Source: Dryococelus australis (taxonomy: Eukaryota; Arthropoda; Insecta; Phasmatodea; Phasmatidae). Taken from it: a stretch of 64,000 nucleotides of DNA. Of the stretch, positions 24,476 to 36,544 are shown in pieces. The stretch is from contig CM056995.1 of NCBI GenBank assembly GCA_029891345.1, positions 81,903,895 to 81,967,894 of the forward strand. Reading direction: 5' to 3'. The notes below the pieces were generated by a model. The model saw only the letters and a list, made by a program, of their open reading frames with translations. It did no database searches and was not told the DNA's origin. Position 1 is the first letter of the stretch. Each line of letters begins with the position of its first letter. A program made the translations under genes and the position numbers.

Positions 24476-24894
24476 GGCGGGAAACTTGACGGGCTTAAGT
24501 TCTTATTTTCTCCAGCCGAGTGCGTATTCCGAGCGCTGCTTTGAGGAAGGGAGGGGACTTATCATCCTCCGCTCCTCCTTCCCAACGCCCTAACTGCCTC
24601 GCCGACCGTTTCCTCGACTGGAGCCTTGGCGGAAGGGGAGCTGGTTTGAGGGTGTGAGAACGAGAAAATGATGTTCACGTTACACTGCGTACATGTGTTC
24701 CTGGCTTTCCCAACACTGTCACCGTCGCAAAGCGACTCAAAAGCAAGTGACACCAAAGTGCTGAATTTCTTACTGGTTTTTGATAAGAAACATGATGCGA
24801 AACCTGCACATTATAGTTTCTCGGCTATTACTATTACTTAGATGATAACACAGATAAAAAAATAATAAGCTGTTCTTGTTGCTAAACTTCGCCA

Positions 24895-25012
24895 ACAAAA
24901 CATTTAGAAACAGGCCGTCCACACGCACAACTTCGTACCGAATGATCACATGATCGACTGTATTTTGGTTCCGTGCATTGCCTATTGGTAATAATTCTAA
25001 ATACTACCAACA
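24895..25012 (-). repeat. Copia 3' LTR (partial delimitation)
   Basis: On the minus strand it starts TGTTGGTAGTATTTA at 25012, directly after a purine tract GAGAGGG that looks like the polypurine tract. The first 115 or so bases match 28792-28679, with ATGCACGGAA and GTTGTGCGTGTGGA shared. The far end of the LTR is unclear because similarity fades near 24895. Confidence 0.75.
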
Positions 25013-25389
25013 AACCCTCTCAATTTCAAGTCTGCAAACATATAAGTTGTAGATACTAATACAGGTTTACAAACATAACACATGGTAAAATAACCAGATT
25101 TGTATTTGAAGAAGAACAAAGTGGGTGGCAACTAATAAAAAAATGAGATCAAACGGAGCATTTCCTTCAGTACACAACATTTAGTGAACCCAACGGCTTG
25201 TTGAAAATGTCGGCAATGTTCCTGTTCGACTCTACATAGCCAACTGTCAACACTTGTTTAACCACGATGTATTTAAAAAATGAAATGTTATACCTATGTG
25301 TTTGGACCATTTAGTGTTTTAGTAGTTTTTCGTCATGAGAATGGCTTCTTGCTTATCCACTAACAAACAACACTTCACATATATATTTC

Positions 25390-25720
25390 TACCCTCAAAC
25401 TAATAAGATCTTGCAGGTAAAGAAGTTCTGATGCCGCCAGACTGGATGTGATGTACTCTGCCCCCACTGAGCTCAGAGCAACATTTTGCTGCTTCTTTGA
25501 ACCCCAAGACACCAAGTTGCTACAGTGTACAGTGTAACACTCTTGCGGTCTACCTTGTCGGTTTCCCAGTCAGCATTAGCATAGGTGATTACTTGAGCAT
25601 TCTGCTGGACATTTATTGTATACCAGAGTCTTATTGATGATGCCCTTCACATACCGAAGCACTGTTTATGCTGCATTTCACAAAAGATGAGTTATAATCG
25701 AGAAAACCGCTCAAATAAGT
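25390..25720 (-). pseudogene. Copia RNase H region
   Basis: In mixed minus-strand frames: LRYVKGIINKTLVYNK (connection region), NADWETDK with the first RNase H acid, DRKSVT and GVQRSSKMLL. These correspond to copia blocks usually reading LRYLKGT, DADWAGD, DRKSTSGY and SSKKQQ. Several frameshifts separate them. Confidence 0.8.
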
Positions 25721-25779
25721 TGTTGCAAATTTTATCTCAGGTATACTCATTTGGGATATGTAAGAGAAGCTCCCAAAAT

Positions 25780-26640
25780 ATATCGGTATGAGATGCCCAC
25801 AACATCACCCGTGTCATCAAATGCCAATGTCTCTTCCATTGGGATAGATGAGATTTCGTATTCCCCTAGATTAAACCTCTGGAGTTTGTTTCCTATGAGC
25901 ATTTGCTGATATATCTCTATTCGGTTTTCTCCAATTTATTTTCTGTTTTTTATGATATGCTGCATGTCACCCATTTTTTCAGCATCTCTTCTTTTAGCTG
26001 TTCCGCGAATTCTTCTATTTTTAATTTTTATCCCAACAGAAATACATCATCTCCCAACGCAACTAGCCACAATCTGTCTCCGCTTTATTAACAAGCATCA
26101 AAGTTTGATCTAAAGTTGCACTTAGTTGCAAACTGATTAAACCTCTGGTTCGAGTGGTGTGGAGACTTTCGAAGTCCATGTAGAGAATGATGCAGTTTCA
26201 AAACTTGGTTTTCCTTTTATTTCCTTTGGTTGAAGTATGTACACATCCCTATCGAGTGTCCCATTCAAGAAAGATGTAGGATCATCCATCTGTCTGACAC
26301 TCCAATATTTCCGTAGGGAGTAGGACAGTGCCAGTCTCATTGTAGGTATCTTAGCCACAGGTGCACATGTACCTGTTCGCTTCCATCCATCTGGAAACCT
26401 TTTTCTACCAACATGGCTTTCTTGGTCACATTTGGCTTAGTATTAAATACCCTGTGGAGGGGAGGGGGCTCCTCCACCACCAAGGAACAGAGGCCAGTCC
26501 TAGCAAAGTCCATCAATGCTTCTCCTCCCAAAAAAATTGAGAAGCCATTCTTTATATCTCTTCAACATCAAGTTCAAGTAGTGTTTTTCTTCGTCTGTGG
26601 AGTGTAAAGAACGATCTAAGGTAACATCACATACTGCACG
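25780..26640 (-). pseudogene. Copia reverse transcriptase
   Basis: Minus strand 26640-26360 holds VEKGFQMDG and the preceding linker. 26358-26137 is open for 73 codons with QMDDPTSFLNGTLDRDVYI, matching the copia QLDVKTAFLNG block with its catalytic Asp kept. Near 26050 ALGDDVFLLG corresponds to the YVDD active-site box with a residue lost. Downstream QRFNLGEYE and FATTYLSGFLD match the thumb and connection. The broken YVDD box and stops show an inactive enzyme. Confidence 0.82.
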
Positions 26641-26933
26641 CACGCTTACAGACTTTCTCGAAGACACCCGTCATCAGCGGCGGGGCGAGCGAGTGCGACG
26701 GGGCACACACACCCAAGTAAGACGCCACGTCCATAGCATCAGTAATGAATCCCTGTAGGTCTCGAAGAAACAGCAATTCATGGAATGGGTTTTCCTGTGG
26801 CAGGTGCTCGTGATAGATGTGCCACCATCACAACCTATTTTGTTGCTGTTGGTTTAGCATCCCTTGGTGAGTCCGCTATTATCATTGTCTTAAATTTAGT
26901 ATGTGAATCTAATGCTTTCTGGATTCAAGCCTT

Positions 26934-27800
26934 TTATTCTTCACACTCTAGTACTGTTTCTTCGTAAAATTGTGGACTGCATTCACTCAAACAGTACGTA
27001 ATATATAGTTCATAGTTTTCGAAATGTGTTGGTGTTGTTGCTTTCTTTTTGCTTCGTACTGGTAATGGATCCATACTCTCATCCTTAAATCCATGAAACT
27101 CTTCATCGCTTTCTCCTGTCGTAGAAGTTTGCTCTTTTGACATGTGTTCGTTGTCGTATCCCTCCGATTTCTCCACCCGAATTAGTTTGTGGTTTAGGTT
27201 GATACTTATATTTAAATAACCCATCGTTCTCATCAAATATTATATCCCTATAAACTTGAACTCTTCCTACCACTGGATCCCATACTCCATAGTCATCAAG
27301 GCCATAGCCAACCAACTTTGCCGGTGTGGCCCTTGAAGCAAACTAGCCTCTCTGTGGCAACTTGTCCATGTCCTGACTCCAAATATTCTCAGCTTACAAC
27401 GTCTAACAACACAAAAGCATGTTTGACAGATATCTCTTCATTGAGTGCAGCTGTTCAGGAATGGTTTCGTTGGTATGCGGCTGTACGAATATATGCTCCC
27501 TACAAGTGCTTTGGCAAATTCGTTTGAGCAAATATAGACCTCACTTCGTCAAGCAGAGTCTGATTTAGCCTTTCACTAACACAATTCATCTGTGGTGAAT
27601 ACGGAACTGTATATTCCAATCTAATAACTTTCTCGGAACAGAAGTAATTCAATTCAAATAAAGATAACTCCCTTCCATTATCACATATAATACGACTTGT
27701 ACAGTTCTTTCCAACCTGAGATTCTTGATATAATTCATTTCGTCTTCGGCCGTTTCAGCTTTAGCCTTGAGCTAGTATATAAGACACAGAAATGAGCGTA
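26934..27800 (-). pseudogene. Copia integrase and hinge
   Basis: 27720-27540 on the minus strand gives RIICDNGRELSLFELNYFCS then RLEYTVPYSPQMNCVSERLN. These are the second catalytic Asp (DNG) and catalytic Glu (ERLN) blocks of copia integrases. 27315-27103 contains YGVWDPVVGRVQVYRDIIFD, the conserved C-terminal DPV block. 27236-26934 is the acidic hinge with TTPTHFENYELYITYCL. Frameshifts separate the three parts. Confidence 0.85.
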
Positions 27801-27859
27801 GTCATCTGTCACTATTTGAAAGAATCGCTCACTATTATTAGTGGGTGTAGTGACAGAAC

Positions 27860-28285
27860 GTCCTACATCTCCCCTATTCTGCGAGGCATAGATCTAGTTC
27901 TAGTCAGGAATTACTGTCTTTGGGCTTTCCCCTGGCAACACGAGTTACACACTTTGATGTTGGTATTCCCATTTGCGTAAAAAGGTGACAGTTAAAATTG
28001 TCCAACATTTTGTGCGACAAATATTCAATTTCTATTGAACAATACTTTTCCACCTTGCACATTGTGTGATATACCATTAACATATTTCCGGATGTACCAT
28101 ATTAAATTCTTAAACTACTGTCATGAACTGTTTCTGCACTGAAGATTCCCCTTTTACCATAACTAATAGCTTTCCTCACTGATAACATATTGGTAGAATA
28201 AATGTTTCTAAATTTGACGTCACATCAACTTTATACAGTACCACCGTCCCTTCCGCAACTTCTATCTTGATGGGCTCCTCAAAAT
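27860..28285 (-). pseudogene. Copia protease / GAG-pre-integrase remnant
   Basis: Minus strand reads KMLDNFNCHLFTQMGIPTSK then CVTRVARGKPKDS, matching the pre-integrase region before integrase. The earlier residues ETFILPICYQ and SAETVHD fit the linker after protease. Stops interrupt it. No protease active-site DSG was identified. Confidence 0.6.
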
Positions 28286-28298
28286 CTTGAATGTCCAT
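28286..28298. repeat. 13-bp target-site duplication, left
   Basis: CTTGAATGTCCAT, repeated exactly at 28487-28499 on the other side of the SINE. Confidence 0.9.
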
Positions 28299-28486
28299 TG
28301 TATTGTATTATAAAGGGCTTTTTGACGTCCCCCGACTTTATGCTTGATAGTTTAGAGGGGGAATGATTACAGTCTAACTTATAACCTAACTTGATATAAC
28401 ACCCATGGCTTGCCCGGGATTCGAACCCAGAGCCTCCCTCACCCCAGATCAGTGGCGCACCAGCCGACTGCGCCGTAGGAGGTCGG
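28299..28486 (-). repeat. tRNA-derived SINE (family 2) inserted in copia
   Basis: On the minus strand it begins with a tRNA-like head (GGCGCAGTCGGCTGGTGCG as box A region, GGGTTCGAATCCCGG as box B). It ends in an AT-rich tail with ATACAATACA. Perfect 13-bp duplications of copia sequence flank it, so both boundaries are exact and it is younger than the copia element. Confidence 0.9.
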
Positions 28487-28499
28487 CTTGAATGTCCAT
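28487..28499. repeat. 13-bp target-site duplication, right
   Basis: Exact copy of 28286-28298. Confidence 0.9.
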
Positions 28500-28678
28500 C
28501 ATACACGACTTTGTGGATACGTCGTAGACGAATCGAAAGCCATGTTCCCAAGCTTCGACAACTGCACGTTTGACGTTACTGTTTCGTATGTGGCTCACTT
28601 ATACTTTCCGACCGCAACTTTGATACTTTTATTGCAGCGACAATTAGTTTACTATCCAGGACACTTTGCCTGGGCAAT

Positions 28679-28792
28679 TATATATTCAGAAATAGGCTTT
28701 CCACACGCACAACCTCATACTGAGTGGTCACGTGACATTTTTTTTTGTTTCCGTGCATTGATCACTGGACACAATTTTAAATACTACCAACA
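28679..28792 (-). repeat. Copia 5' LTR (partial delimitation)
   Basis: Minus strand starts TGTTGGTAGTATTTA at 28792 and matches the 3' LTR for about 115 bases, though diverged. The divergence between the two copies indicates an old insertion. The inner end is not resolved. Confidence 0.7.
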
Positions 28793-30095
28793 TTTGTGTG
28801 TAACTAAGAAACATCAAATTGTTTAAGTCGATACGTTGTATTCGTAAAAGTCTGGCAGATATCGTATATACAAATCCGTTTAAATTTAATGAAATGTATA
28901 TTTTAAAGCGGTTTCTCTTACACTTCCGATTTAAATCTCTCAGCGTTGACTCTTTAAAATAACCCTATGATCTAAAATACTAGCAAGGTAATTTAATTGC
29001 AAGAAAACATTGCGTTCATTATCGCGAAATATCACTCAAAAACGATATTTATGCATGTAATTTTATCAGAAATAAGGAAGCAAATAATTACTATTAATTA
29101 ATTTTTCTATGCCTTTCAACTAATCACCAAGTACATAGGCTGTACCTTGCGTGCGGTCCTACTGCAAAGAAAGTTTTGTAACAATTATCAATTGAGTGTA
29201 CTCTGAAGTACATTCAAACTACCAAACAAAAAAAATTGGATGTTCAGTTTAAACAGTGTTAACATAAATGATTAACAAAGTTAAGCAAATGGTGAACATA
29301 GCTGTGATATAGCCCAAGGCGAACTATGGCCTTTTTAAATAACGAAGTAGTGGCTGACGCAGTGTACATATATCGGAAAGCGGTAGACAAGATATAAATG
29401 TTCTCACACTACTCCAGATCAAGAAAATGCTGCAAAATTGTTATTCTCTGGTGGCAAAGAACAATAGCTGGAATCGTTGTAGGCGCACATATGGCAAAGC
29501 GAAGAAATGAGAAAGTGTGTGTTGGGCACCAGTCATGTAATTTTATTCAGTGTATACGTATTCAGTCATGACTCTCTGGTACAAAGTACCAATTGGCATA
29601 GATGGGGGTAGGGTCATTGTAAGGACCGAAATATGGAAATTGTGTAAAGATATGGAAGGTACGACACATGGAGCTATTTTTTACGTGCTGTGATCTCTGG
29701 AGGGAGAATTCACTAATTGGTCTGGGTGATGGCAAGGGGTATATATATTGATAAAAGAGGTGGCCAAGTTACACGTATGGGGATATTTTCTGCATTAATA
29801 CTCAGTGGTATATATGGTTTGCAGTGGCGTGTGATGAAGTGATGCAAGGTAATCTGGTTCTTTCTCAGTACTCTACACACTCGGCGCACGCAGCAGGAAC
29901 CAGTGACCAGAGTGGAGCCGGGAGAAACTGAATGTATTGTGACCACTTACGAGAGAGCGTCAAATGCACTACTGCGTCTAAGTGGCCGTTGTGGTGTTTA
30001 GGTATAGCACAGAGCAAAACACAGCGTACTTTGCAACAGTTCGCCACACGCCGATGTCGTTTGGAATGTTGTTTTTCTGCAACATTGTATGTAAG
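28793..30095. other. Unannotated DNA
   Basis: No transposon end or supported ORF; frames at 29713-29946 and 29865-30047 overlap on the minus strand without recognisable domains. Confidence 0.35.
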
Positions 30096-30102
30096 TAGGT
30101 AG

Positions 30103-30353
30103 TTGGGCTTAACGTTTCATCGACAGAGAGGTCTTTATAGACTGAGTAAGTTGCTCAGAGAATAGGGATTGGGGGAGGAATGAGAAAGAATTAGTCATGC
30201 CTTTAGTTATGGAACCATATGAGTATTCGCCTGCAGTGATTTCGGGAAACCACGGAAAACCGAATTCAGGAAGACCGGATCGGGAATCGAACCCGGGTCC
30301 TCCCGAATACGAGTCCAGTGAGTTACTACTGCACCACTTTGGTCGGCGCGACA
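30103..30353 (-). repeat. tRNA-derived CORE-type SINE (family 3), full length
   Basis: Minus strand: head with CAGTAGTAACTCACTGGACT and box B GGGTTCGATTCCC. The core is TTTCCGTGGTTTCCCGAAA and AGGCGAATACT, a core shared by many insect SINEs. It ends GATGAAACGTTAAGCCCAAC. A 7-bp TAGGTAG lies on both sides (30096-30102 and 30354-30360), a probable target duplication. Confidence 0.82.
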
Positions 30354-30360
30354 TAGGTAG

Positions 30361-31100
30361 GGACAGTGATATTTTGCGAAAATATTTCCAGACATAATAC
30401 TATTCAAATCACAGTATGGTTGTCCAAGAGTTTTGATTGCCTGAAGCATGTTCTGGTTGGTGTGTCGGAGTTACGCGATTATGAGTGGTGCGGTCAAATG
30501 CGGTAACGACACCAGCAGCCAATGGCAGTATGACAACAGCCAAGGTGCATATATAGTATTGGTATCTACTGTGTGCTCCAATTTATTTGCGAAAATCAGT
30601 GGCCCTAGACATATGAAAAGGGGTTAGTTTGGAATATATGCAGATATGTGTGGTGCACGGGTCATGCAGGCATTCAAAGTATGTACAGGAGACAACTCAG
30701 TCGTATTTTCGTAGTTGCATAGGGCACCATCTGAAATTATATGTGTTTGAAAAATAGGAATAAGTACAATGGGCTTACATGAGGTGGAATGGAGGGCACA
30801 ATTAATGCAGGAATTTTATAGCATGCAGCGAATGGTCGTTAGATAATATTGTTTGGTGTTTTGATGAGATGGTCACATATTACTAATTTTTAACGATATG
30901 ACTGAAATTTTTGAAGTAATTTTTGTAGCAGGTGATATAATTGTTATCTTAACGTGTTTCCTCTATATGTTAAATTTTTCAACGTATGTTTAAGAAAAAT
31001 TCTTGGAGGGCTGGTGTTTTTTAAATTATATGAAATTTTGATGGTATATTTGAAATACACGAGCTTAAAGTTTTAACTTTTTTGTATTCGTGTATTATTG
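30361..31100. other. Unannotated DNA
   Basis: No supported feature. Confidence 0.35.
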
Positions 31101-31101
31101 T

Positions 31102-31394
31102 TAGGGACCTGAAAAATTCGCGTTATTATTTTACATCAGGCTAAACTTCACAGTACTTTACTTACAGGCAACAACGTCGTTTCTCCATTGGCTGTGCATT
31201 GATCTGAGGTCCTTCCCTTGTTGACTGAACTCCATATGATTGAGGTTCATATTTGTGAAGTGTTTATCTATTGGCGCAGAGTTACCCAGGGCGTGTCACC
31301 TGAAGTATGGTCCAATGACAAACGTATATCAAAGATACGCGTGTTTCAAGTTTAACGCGTCCCTAAATAATAACACGAATTTTGCGGGTCCCTA
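31102..31394. mobile_element. hAT-type MITE with perfect 8-bp target duplication
   Basis: Ends TAGGGACCTGAAAAATTCG and, inverted, TAGGGACCCGCAAAATTCG; both continue into GTTATTATTT. ATTATTGT flanks it on both sides (31094-31101 and 31395-31402). Eight-base duplications and TAGGG ends point to hAT. The interior of about 230 bases is non-coding. Confidence 0.88.
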
Positions 31395-31554
31395 ATTATT
31401 GTTTGTGACTTGTGAAGCCGTATTTTCGTATTTTCATCGCATCTTTTGTTTCTACGTTATCAATTTACTCGGTCTGCTGCCGTAGCTTGTATGCCGGTCT
31501 GGAAGCCATCAGCAGTGAGCTGCCAAGGGACTACGCATTAGGTGAGTGAGTAAG

Positions 31555-31850
31555 TGTAGAAATTTGGGTGACTCTTAACTTCGAGGTCTTGAGAGCCGAT
31601 GCGGGTGAAGTGAGGTGAATATATAGGGATCGTTAGAAGCCAAAACCAATCGCTTGGGCAACAGGCACTGGGGAAGGAAGTAGTTATGTCCTGTATTTAT
31701 GAACTAACCCAGTATTCGCCTGGAATAGTTTCGGAAACCATGAGAAGCAAAAATCAGGATGGTCAGTAACTAACCTGGTCAACCCGAATTATAGTCTAAT
31801 CTAAGTACCGGATTGTGCAACCTAGTTCAGTACCTTATTTGGGCATAAAT
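31555..31850 (-). repeat. SINE family 1 tail joined to family 3 core
   Basis: 31578-31612 is the family 1 tail (GAGAGCCGATGCGGGTGAAG, plus strand view). 31640-31760 carries the family 3 core inverted: minus strand GGTTTCCGAAACTATTCC and AGGCGAATACTGG. Either two nested SINEs or a composite family. Confidence 0.6.
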
Positions 31851-31854
31851 AGAA

Positions 31855-32640
31855 AAAGGATGATTGAAATGGTTGTATTATCATATATCTAGTGTTCATT
31901 GTAAGATATTCATGAAAAAAAACTGTATCCTTCTGTAAAGATCCTAATGGCAAAAGTTAGATGTTAGTTACTATTTTTTGAAATTTGACTTACTGGAACT
32001 TCTTTGGCTGATGTGAATTAAAAGCATATCGGTCAAATTTCATTAAATTACTAAATGAAATTGTAGACAACTTAAAGAAGGGCTGTTAATTTTTTTTCTT
32101 CCAGGTAGTTCGTTCCAGGTTAACGCTGGCCTACAGTATAGACTACCTACTACCTGCGCTCTACTCAATCGTCATGGTACGCGTCACATATTTCTGCATC
32201 AGACGGCAGTCGATTACAGTGACGTACAACATCGGCTAAACGCCGCGGCGAGTTTACTGTCACATGGCTCTGCTTTATAACACTAGAGTAGCGTGGAGGT
32301 CAGCACTCCACAAGTCGCGTCCTGGTCAAGGCCGGCCAAAAATTTCAGTTCGTGCACATATACACCCGAGTAAATAACAGATCACTTGACCTCTACTTGT
32401 ACACGTTTGAAAAACTCCTTCCACACTGTTATTTTTGTCTTTTTATCTGAAAGCGTATTGCTGTTTATAGGACTTCTACATTACAAACTTTCTTTGCTGT
32501 AGTATAAGAAAAATTTCAAAACGTTTTGGACTTTCCTGCTAATAAAAGCATATTATATGAATTAGAAGTTTTGAAAGAAAGCACCCGTGCCAAAATTTGC
32601 ATTCCAGGCACATAATACGGGCTAATGGTTCATCCAATTC
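31855..32640. other. Unannotated DNA
   Basis: A CpG-containing patch at 32100-32340 has a TATAA-like GCTTTATAACAC; no ORF or promoter support beyond that. Confidence 0.3.
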
Positions 32641-32644
32641 TTAA

Positions 32645-33002
32645 GGCTCGATTTCACAACTTTTTCAGAAATTACTCGTTTTCGCGCCATAATTTTGTAT
32701 TCATAGTAATTGCTGACAATGTACAATAATAGAATATTTACATTTTAAAAGTTGTTTAATACATTTATGTGTGATTTTAATTGTGTGTTGTCTGCTTGTT
32801 GTAAAAAGCCAAGAACTTAAAAATATAATATGAATATGTCCTCGACATTTTACAAGCAGGTACTACAAAATTAAAATTACGCACACAAATATTTAAAAAC
32901 TCGTAAAATATAAATTTTCTAAAATTGCACATTGTCAATTACTATGAATCCGAAATTATGACGCGAAAACGAAGAATTTCTCCAAAGGGATGAAGCCTAG
33001 TC
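32645..33002. mobile_element. Palindromic TTAA-flanked MITE (fifth family)
   Basis: TTAA at 32641-32644 and 33003-33006. Arms of about 155 bases pair along their length: CTCGTTTTCGCGCCATAATT against its inverted copy at about 32960, and GTAATTTTAATTTTGT-like segments towards the centre. The termini are more diverged than the interior. No coding. Confidence 0.75.
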
Positions 33003-33123
33003 TTAAGCGTTTCCCTGAATGTACTTGGCAACATGTTTGCGGCACTCCCCGTGTAGACCATTGTATAAATAGTCGAATATAAAACAAAGCACTTCAATAC
33101 TGAAACCTAATTTCTTTCACATT

Positions 33124-33183
<60 letters not shown>

Positions 33184-33187
33184 TCTT
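33124..33187. repeat. (CT)n microsatellite
   Basis: About 60 bases of CT with few interruptions. Confidence 0.95.
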
Positions 33188-33189
33188 TA

Positions 33190-34116
33190 TCCTGTTCCAT
33201 ATCCCTCACCACGTCCACTCAAGAGTTTGGAAAGTTGCAGTTATCATTCTCCACATAAATACTCGCCCCTTTCGAAATATAATTATAACATATCAAGGCG
33301 TAAACTTAAAAAATAATGTGGCTCATAATCTGGCACATATGTACAATCGGCCATTCATAAAATGTCCACAGATCATAATTCTAAGCCCCCTTCGAGTAGT
33401 TCAACATATCCAAATAGTAAAATTCTTTTTGTTTCCACACGAATCATAAACGGTCCATGGGTTACAATCCCAGCAATGTAATTTAAATTTTTAAATTTTT
33501 CCAACTACTCTTACTAGATGGAAATTATAATGTTGGCAAATATCAACACAAAAAGACGGCAAGCTTAATGAAACAACAATAAACTGATCTCCCATCACGT
33601 CTACTGTATTCATGTTCGTGGATTTGCCAATTACAAAAGCGAAAGTTATCCTATAATCAATCATCGGCTATAATTTCATTTCCAGTTACTACACTTTTAT
33701 TATTAAAAGTCAAGATGTAGCTCTTTCATATTTTTATACATTTCGCAAATGTGCAGAATGTTTTCCAAAAGTTACTAAATAATATTTAACATTTTGTCGT
33801 CTGGGTTTGTAGCACGAATATATTGATTTGACACACACAATTGTATTTCCAAGAAAATATGTTTCATTTGAACTCTCGCGCGTTTGAGGTGTTTGCCAGT
33901 CAATTACGGAAGTTCAGTGCCGGAGTAACTGAACTCTGATAGGCACAGTCAAACAGAAAATGTATCCTCATACAAACACCCGACCATCAGCCAAACGAGT
34001 TCCGCTTACGTGCACGTAGAATGGTGACGTCTATCTTGCACACAAGTCTTTTCGCAAAAAACAGGAGTCCCTATTTATAACTAACATTTGCACAAGAAAT
34101 AACGAGTGTGCAACAA
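33190..34116. other. No feature recognised
   Basis: AT-rich DNA between the CT tract and palindrome A copy 2. Confidence 0.35.
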
Positions 34117-34120
34117 TTAA

Positions 34121-34905
34121 GGTTGAAGTAAAGCAACTGCCTATGGAGCACTGCATCCGACTATACAACGTGAAGAACTCATAAAATAGTACAGACACCA
34201 TGATAACTGACCAGAAAAGTTCGCTTTATACTGTATATGAAAGAAGAATGTATATATTTTGCAACATTATAAATTATCTTACTAAAATATATTTTTTTAA
34301 ATGTAAGATAATTGTCTATTAAAAATATTCTGTATTTTTAACAAAATTTGGACATATTCCCATATTGGATAATTCAGAAAGCAGAATTTGCAAGAAAATC
34401 TTTGTCATGGAATATTATCATAATGTTTACTATAATTGTGTTTAAGAAAATTGTAATAATAATATAGGAAGCATTTTTATTATTGATTGTATGCGCGTCC
34501 ATTTGTCACAAACATTTATAGCTGAAACTGACGTAAATAAAGTTAATTATAAAATTGATATGATACATTATCACTATGATTTTAATACACATTATCACAG
34601 TAAGTATTATGACGATCTATCTTGAAGAAGATCTGGTAAATTCTGCTTTCCGAAGCATCCAAAACGTAAATGCGCTAAAATTTTGTTACAAATGCAAACT
34701 CTATCGACCGATTAAATTTTTACATTTAAAAATTATATTTTACTGTAATATTTTATAAAGTTGCAAATATATACATCTTCTTTCATATGCACCATAAATC
34801 ACACTTTTTCTGACAATTCTGGTGGTGTCTGTACTAGTCTTTTATGAGTTCTTCACGTTGTATAGTCGGGTCCAGTGCTCCATAGGCAGTTGCTTTACTT
34901 CAACC
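34121..34905. mobile_element. Long palindromic TTAA-flanked element, family A, copy 2
   Basis: TTAA at 34117-34120 and 34906-34909. Ends GGTTGAAGTAAAGCAACTGC and its exact complement. Arms pair over several hundred bases, including GTATAGTCGG against CCGACTATAC. Compared with copy 1 (793 bp) it is 785 bp and collinear. Confidence 0.88.
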
Positions 34906-34909
34906 TTAA

Positions 34910-36060
34910 GCAGTTCAGAACTGTTCTGGATTATAGCCCGTGTTTAGCTGCTACCGTCCGCACGCACGCACGCACGAGAGCTAACCTGGCGGCGAACGCT
35001 GGCACGTCGCCCGTCACAAACAGGCAGTTGCGAGTACGGTCATCAAGTCACACGTGTCATCCAAGGGTTGAGTCATGAAACACGACGGGAGAGTGTGCAA
35101 ATGTTCTCAAATTAGGAAGACTGGATTATATATATTACTTACGCATACATATATTCAACTACAATGTATAGGGAAGTATTCTGTATTTTAATATTTTCAC
35201 CTACCTTGCAATTGAAAGTTAGGTTACGCCTATACATTATGTCGGTGTCTGTTAAACAAATCGTCGATTTAACTGCAACATTGAAACATTATTTTTCAAA
35301 ATATGAAACGAGCACGTTTGTGAATAACCCAGAAAATTAATGTACCACTATGCTGAAAACATTTCCATTAATATATATATATATATATATAATATATAAA
35401 TTTACTATTTTGAAGATGAAATTTTACAGAATCGCTTATGAAAATATGTACTTGAAGCTACAAGCCTTCGAAACTAAAATGTTGTGCTTGACTGCTTCCT
35501 TTTATTAAAAAATGTGTATTACGGTTAGACTAATTTGTTTCATATTAACCCTTTCAATCGCAGTGTAGCTAATTGTCTACATGTCGAACAAGAACGTTAT
35601 ACTTGGCTGGCATTGTATACTGTGAGGCTAATAGCCCAGTGATTCTCCATGTGGGTAACTGATTAGTAAACCGTGATGTTGTTCTACGATGTGACTGGTT
35701 CACGTCACTACTCACTGAGCACAAAGCCTATACCTTATAGTCAATTCGCGCTTTCTTCGCACCTGAATCGAACCTCTGAAAAATCACCCCATGTAAGTCG
35801 TGTTTAATTATTTCCTAACCACTTCATGTTTCACAAGAGTTTTATACTTCTGTTAATATGAAAGTATCTTATTTTTGTTAAATTGAAGTTTTACTTATAG
35901 TTTATTGACACATTTTAATAATTCATTTGTAATAAATATGAAGGAAAACAGTGAGAAAATATGTGTGTTGATAGCGCCTAGTAAGAAATAGTTCTCATGC
36001 AAAATATCATTACAAATGAGTGTCCACGAATTTGATGCGTCGTCCTTTAGTGTAATTTTC
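34910..36060. other. Unannotated DNA with small microsatellites
   Basis: GCAC repeats near 34960-34975 and a TA tract at 35369-35398. No supported gene. Confidence 0.4.
35369..35398. repeat. (TA)n microsatellite
   Basis: About 30 bases of TA with one interruption. Confidence 0.95.
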
Positions 36061-36064
36061 TAGA

Positions 36065-36170
36065 CTAAGCTAAACTTAGTTTGCATCAGGCGGAGGAATA
36101 TCCTGGAAGTAGAACTTTAGCTGGGCTTCAGAAAAGTATGAAAGAACTGTGAATGAACTGTGATAAATAG
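36065..36170 (-). repeat. SINE family 4 body fragment
   Basis: Plus-strand GGAGGAATATCCTGGAAGTA and GGGCTTCAGAAAAGT are complements of the body at 22400-22450. The tRNA head is absent. Confidence 0.7.
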
Positions 36171-36544
36171 GGACTAGAAAATTTTGCAAATTCAATTTAG
36201 GACTATGACACGCTAGACTTCAAACATACGTAGGCTACATTTCTGTTACATTTCATATCGGATCACAGTCTATAAGACACATCCATATGAACTCTGAGCC
36301 AATAACAAACAAGAAAGGGAACAAGCGCCGAATCCCGCGCCGCCTGGTCTAAGGTAATATTGGTTACACACTGGCGTAGCGGCTAATGGCTCGAAAATAC
36401 ATAGGACTGTGAAGTCTAGCAACATTTATTTGCAACCCCTGACAACGTAAAATAGTATGGGAATGAAATGGGCAGAGGAAAGATTTTATGTACATTTCAT
36501 AACACTTTTGTTTAATCTTCTTTTTCTCCTCACACTAAAGGAGA

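Larger units (their letters stand above)
25013..28678 (-). mobile_element. Ty1/copia retrotransposon internal region, degraded
   Basis: Minus-strand copia relic between two LTR-like direct repeats. The order read 5' to 3' on the minus strand is a short gag remnant, GAG-pre-integrase, integrase, reverse transcriptase and RNase H, which is the copia order. Most of gag appears missing: the gap from the 5' LTR to the pre-integrase region is under 800 bases, including a 188-base SINE. Frames are broken throughout, so the element is not functional. Confidence 0.88.

Noticed and set aside
28400-28486. tRNA gene
   Set aside because: Box A and B are good but it is the head of a SINE with target duplications; the acceptor stem is not tRNA-like.
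30270-30353. tRNA gene
   Set aside because: SINE head followed by the CORE domain, not an independent tRNA.
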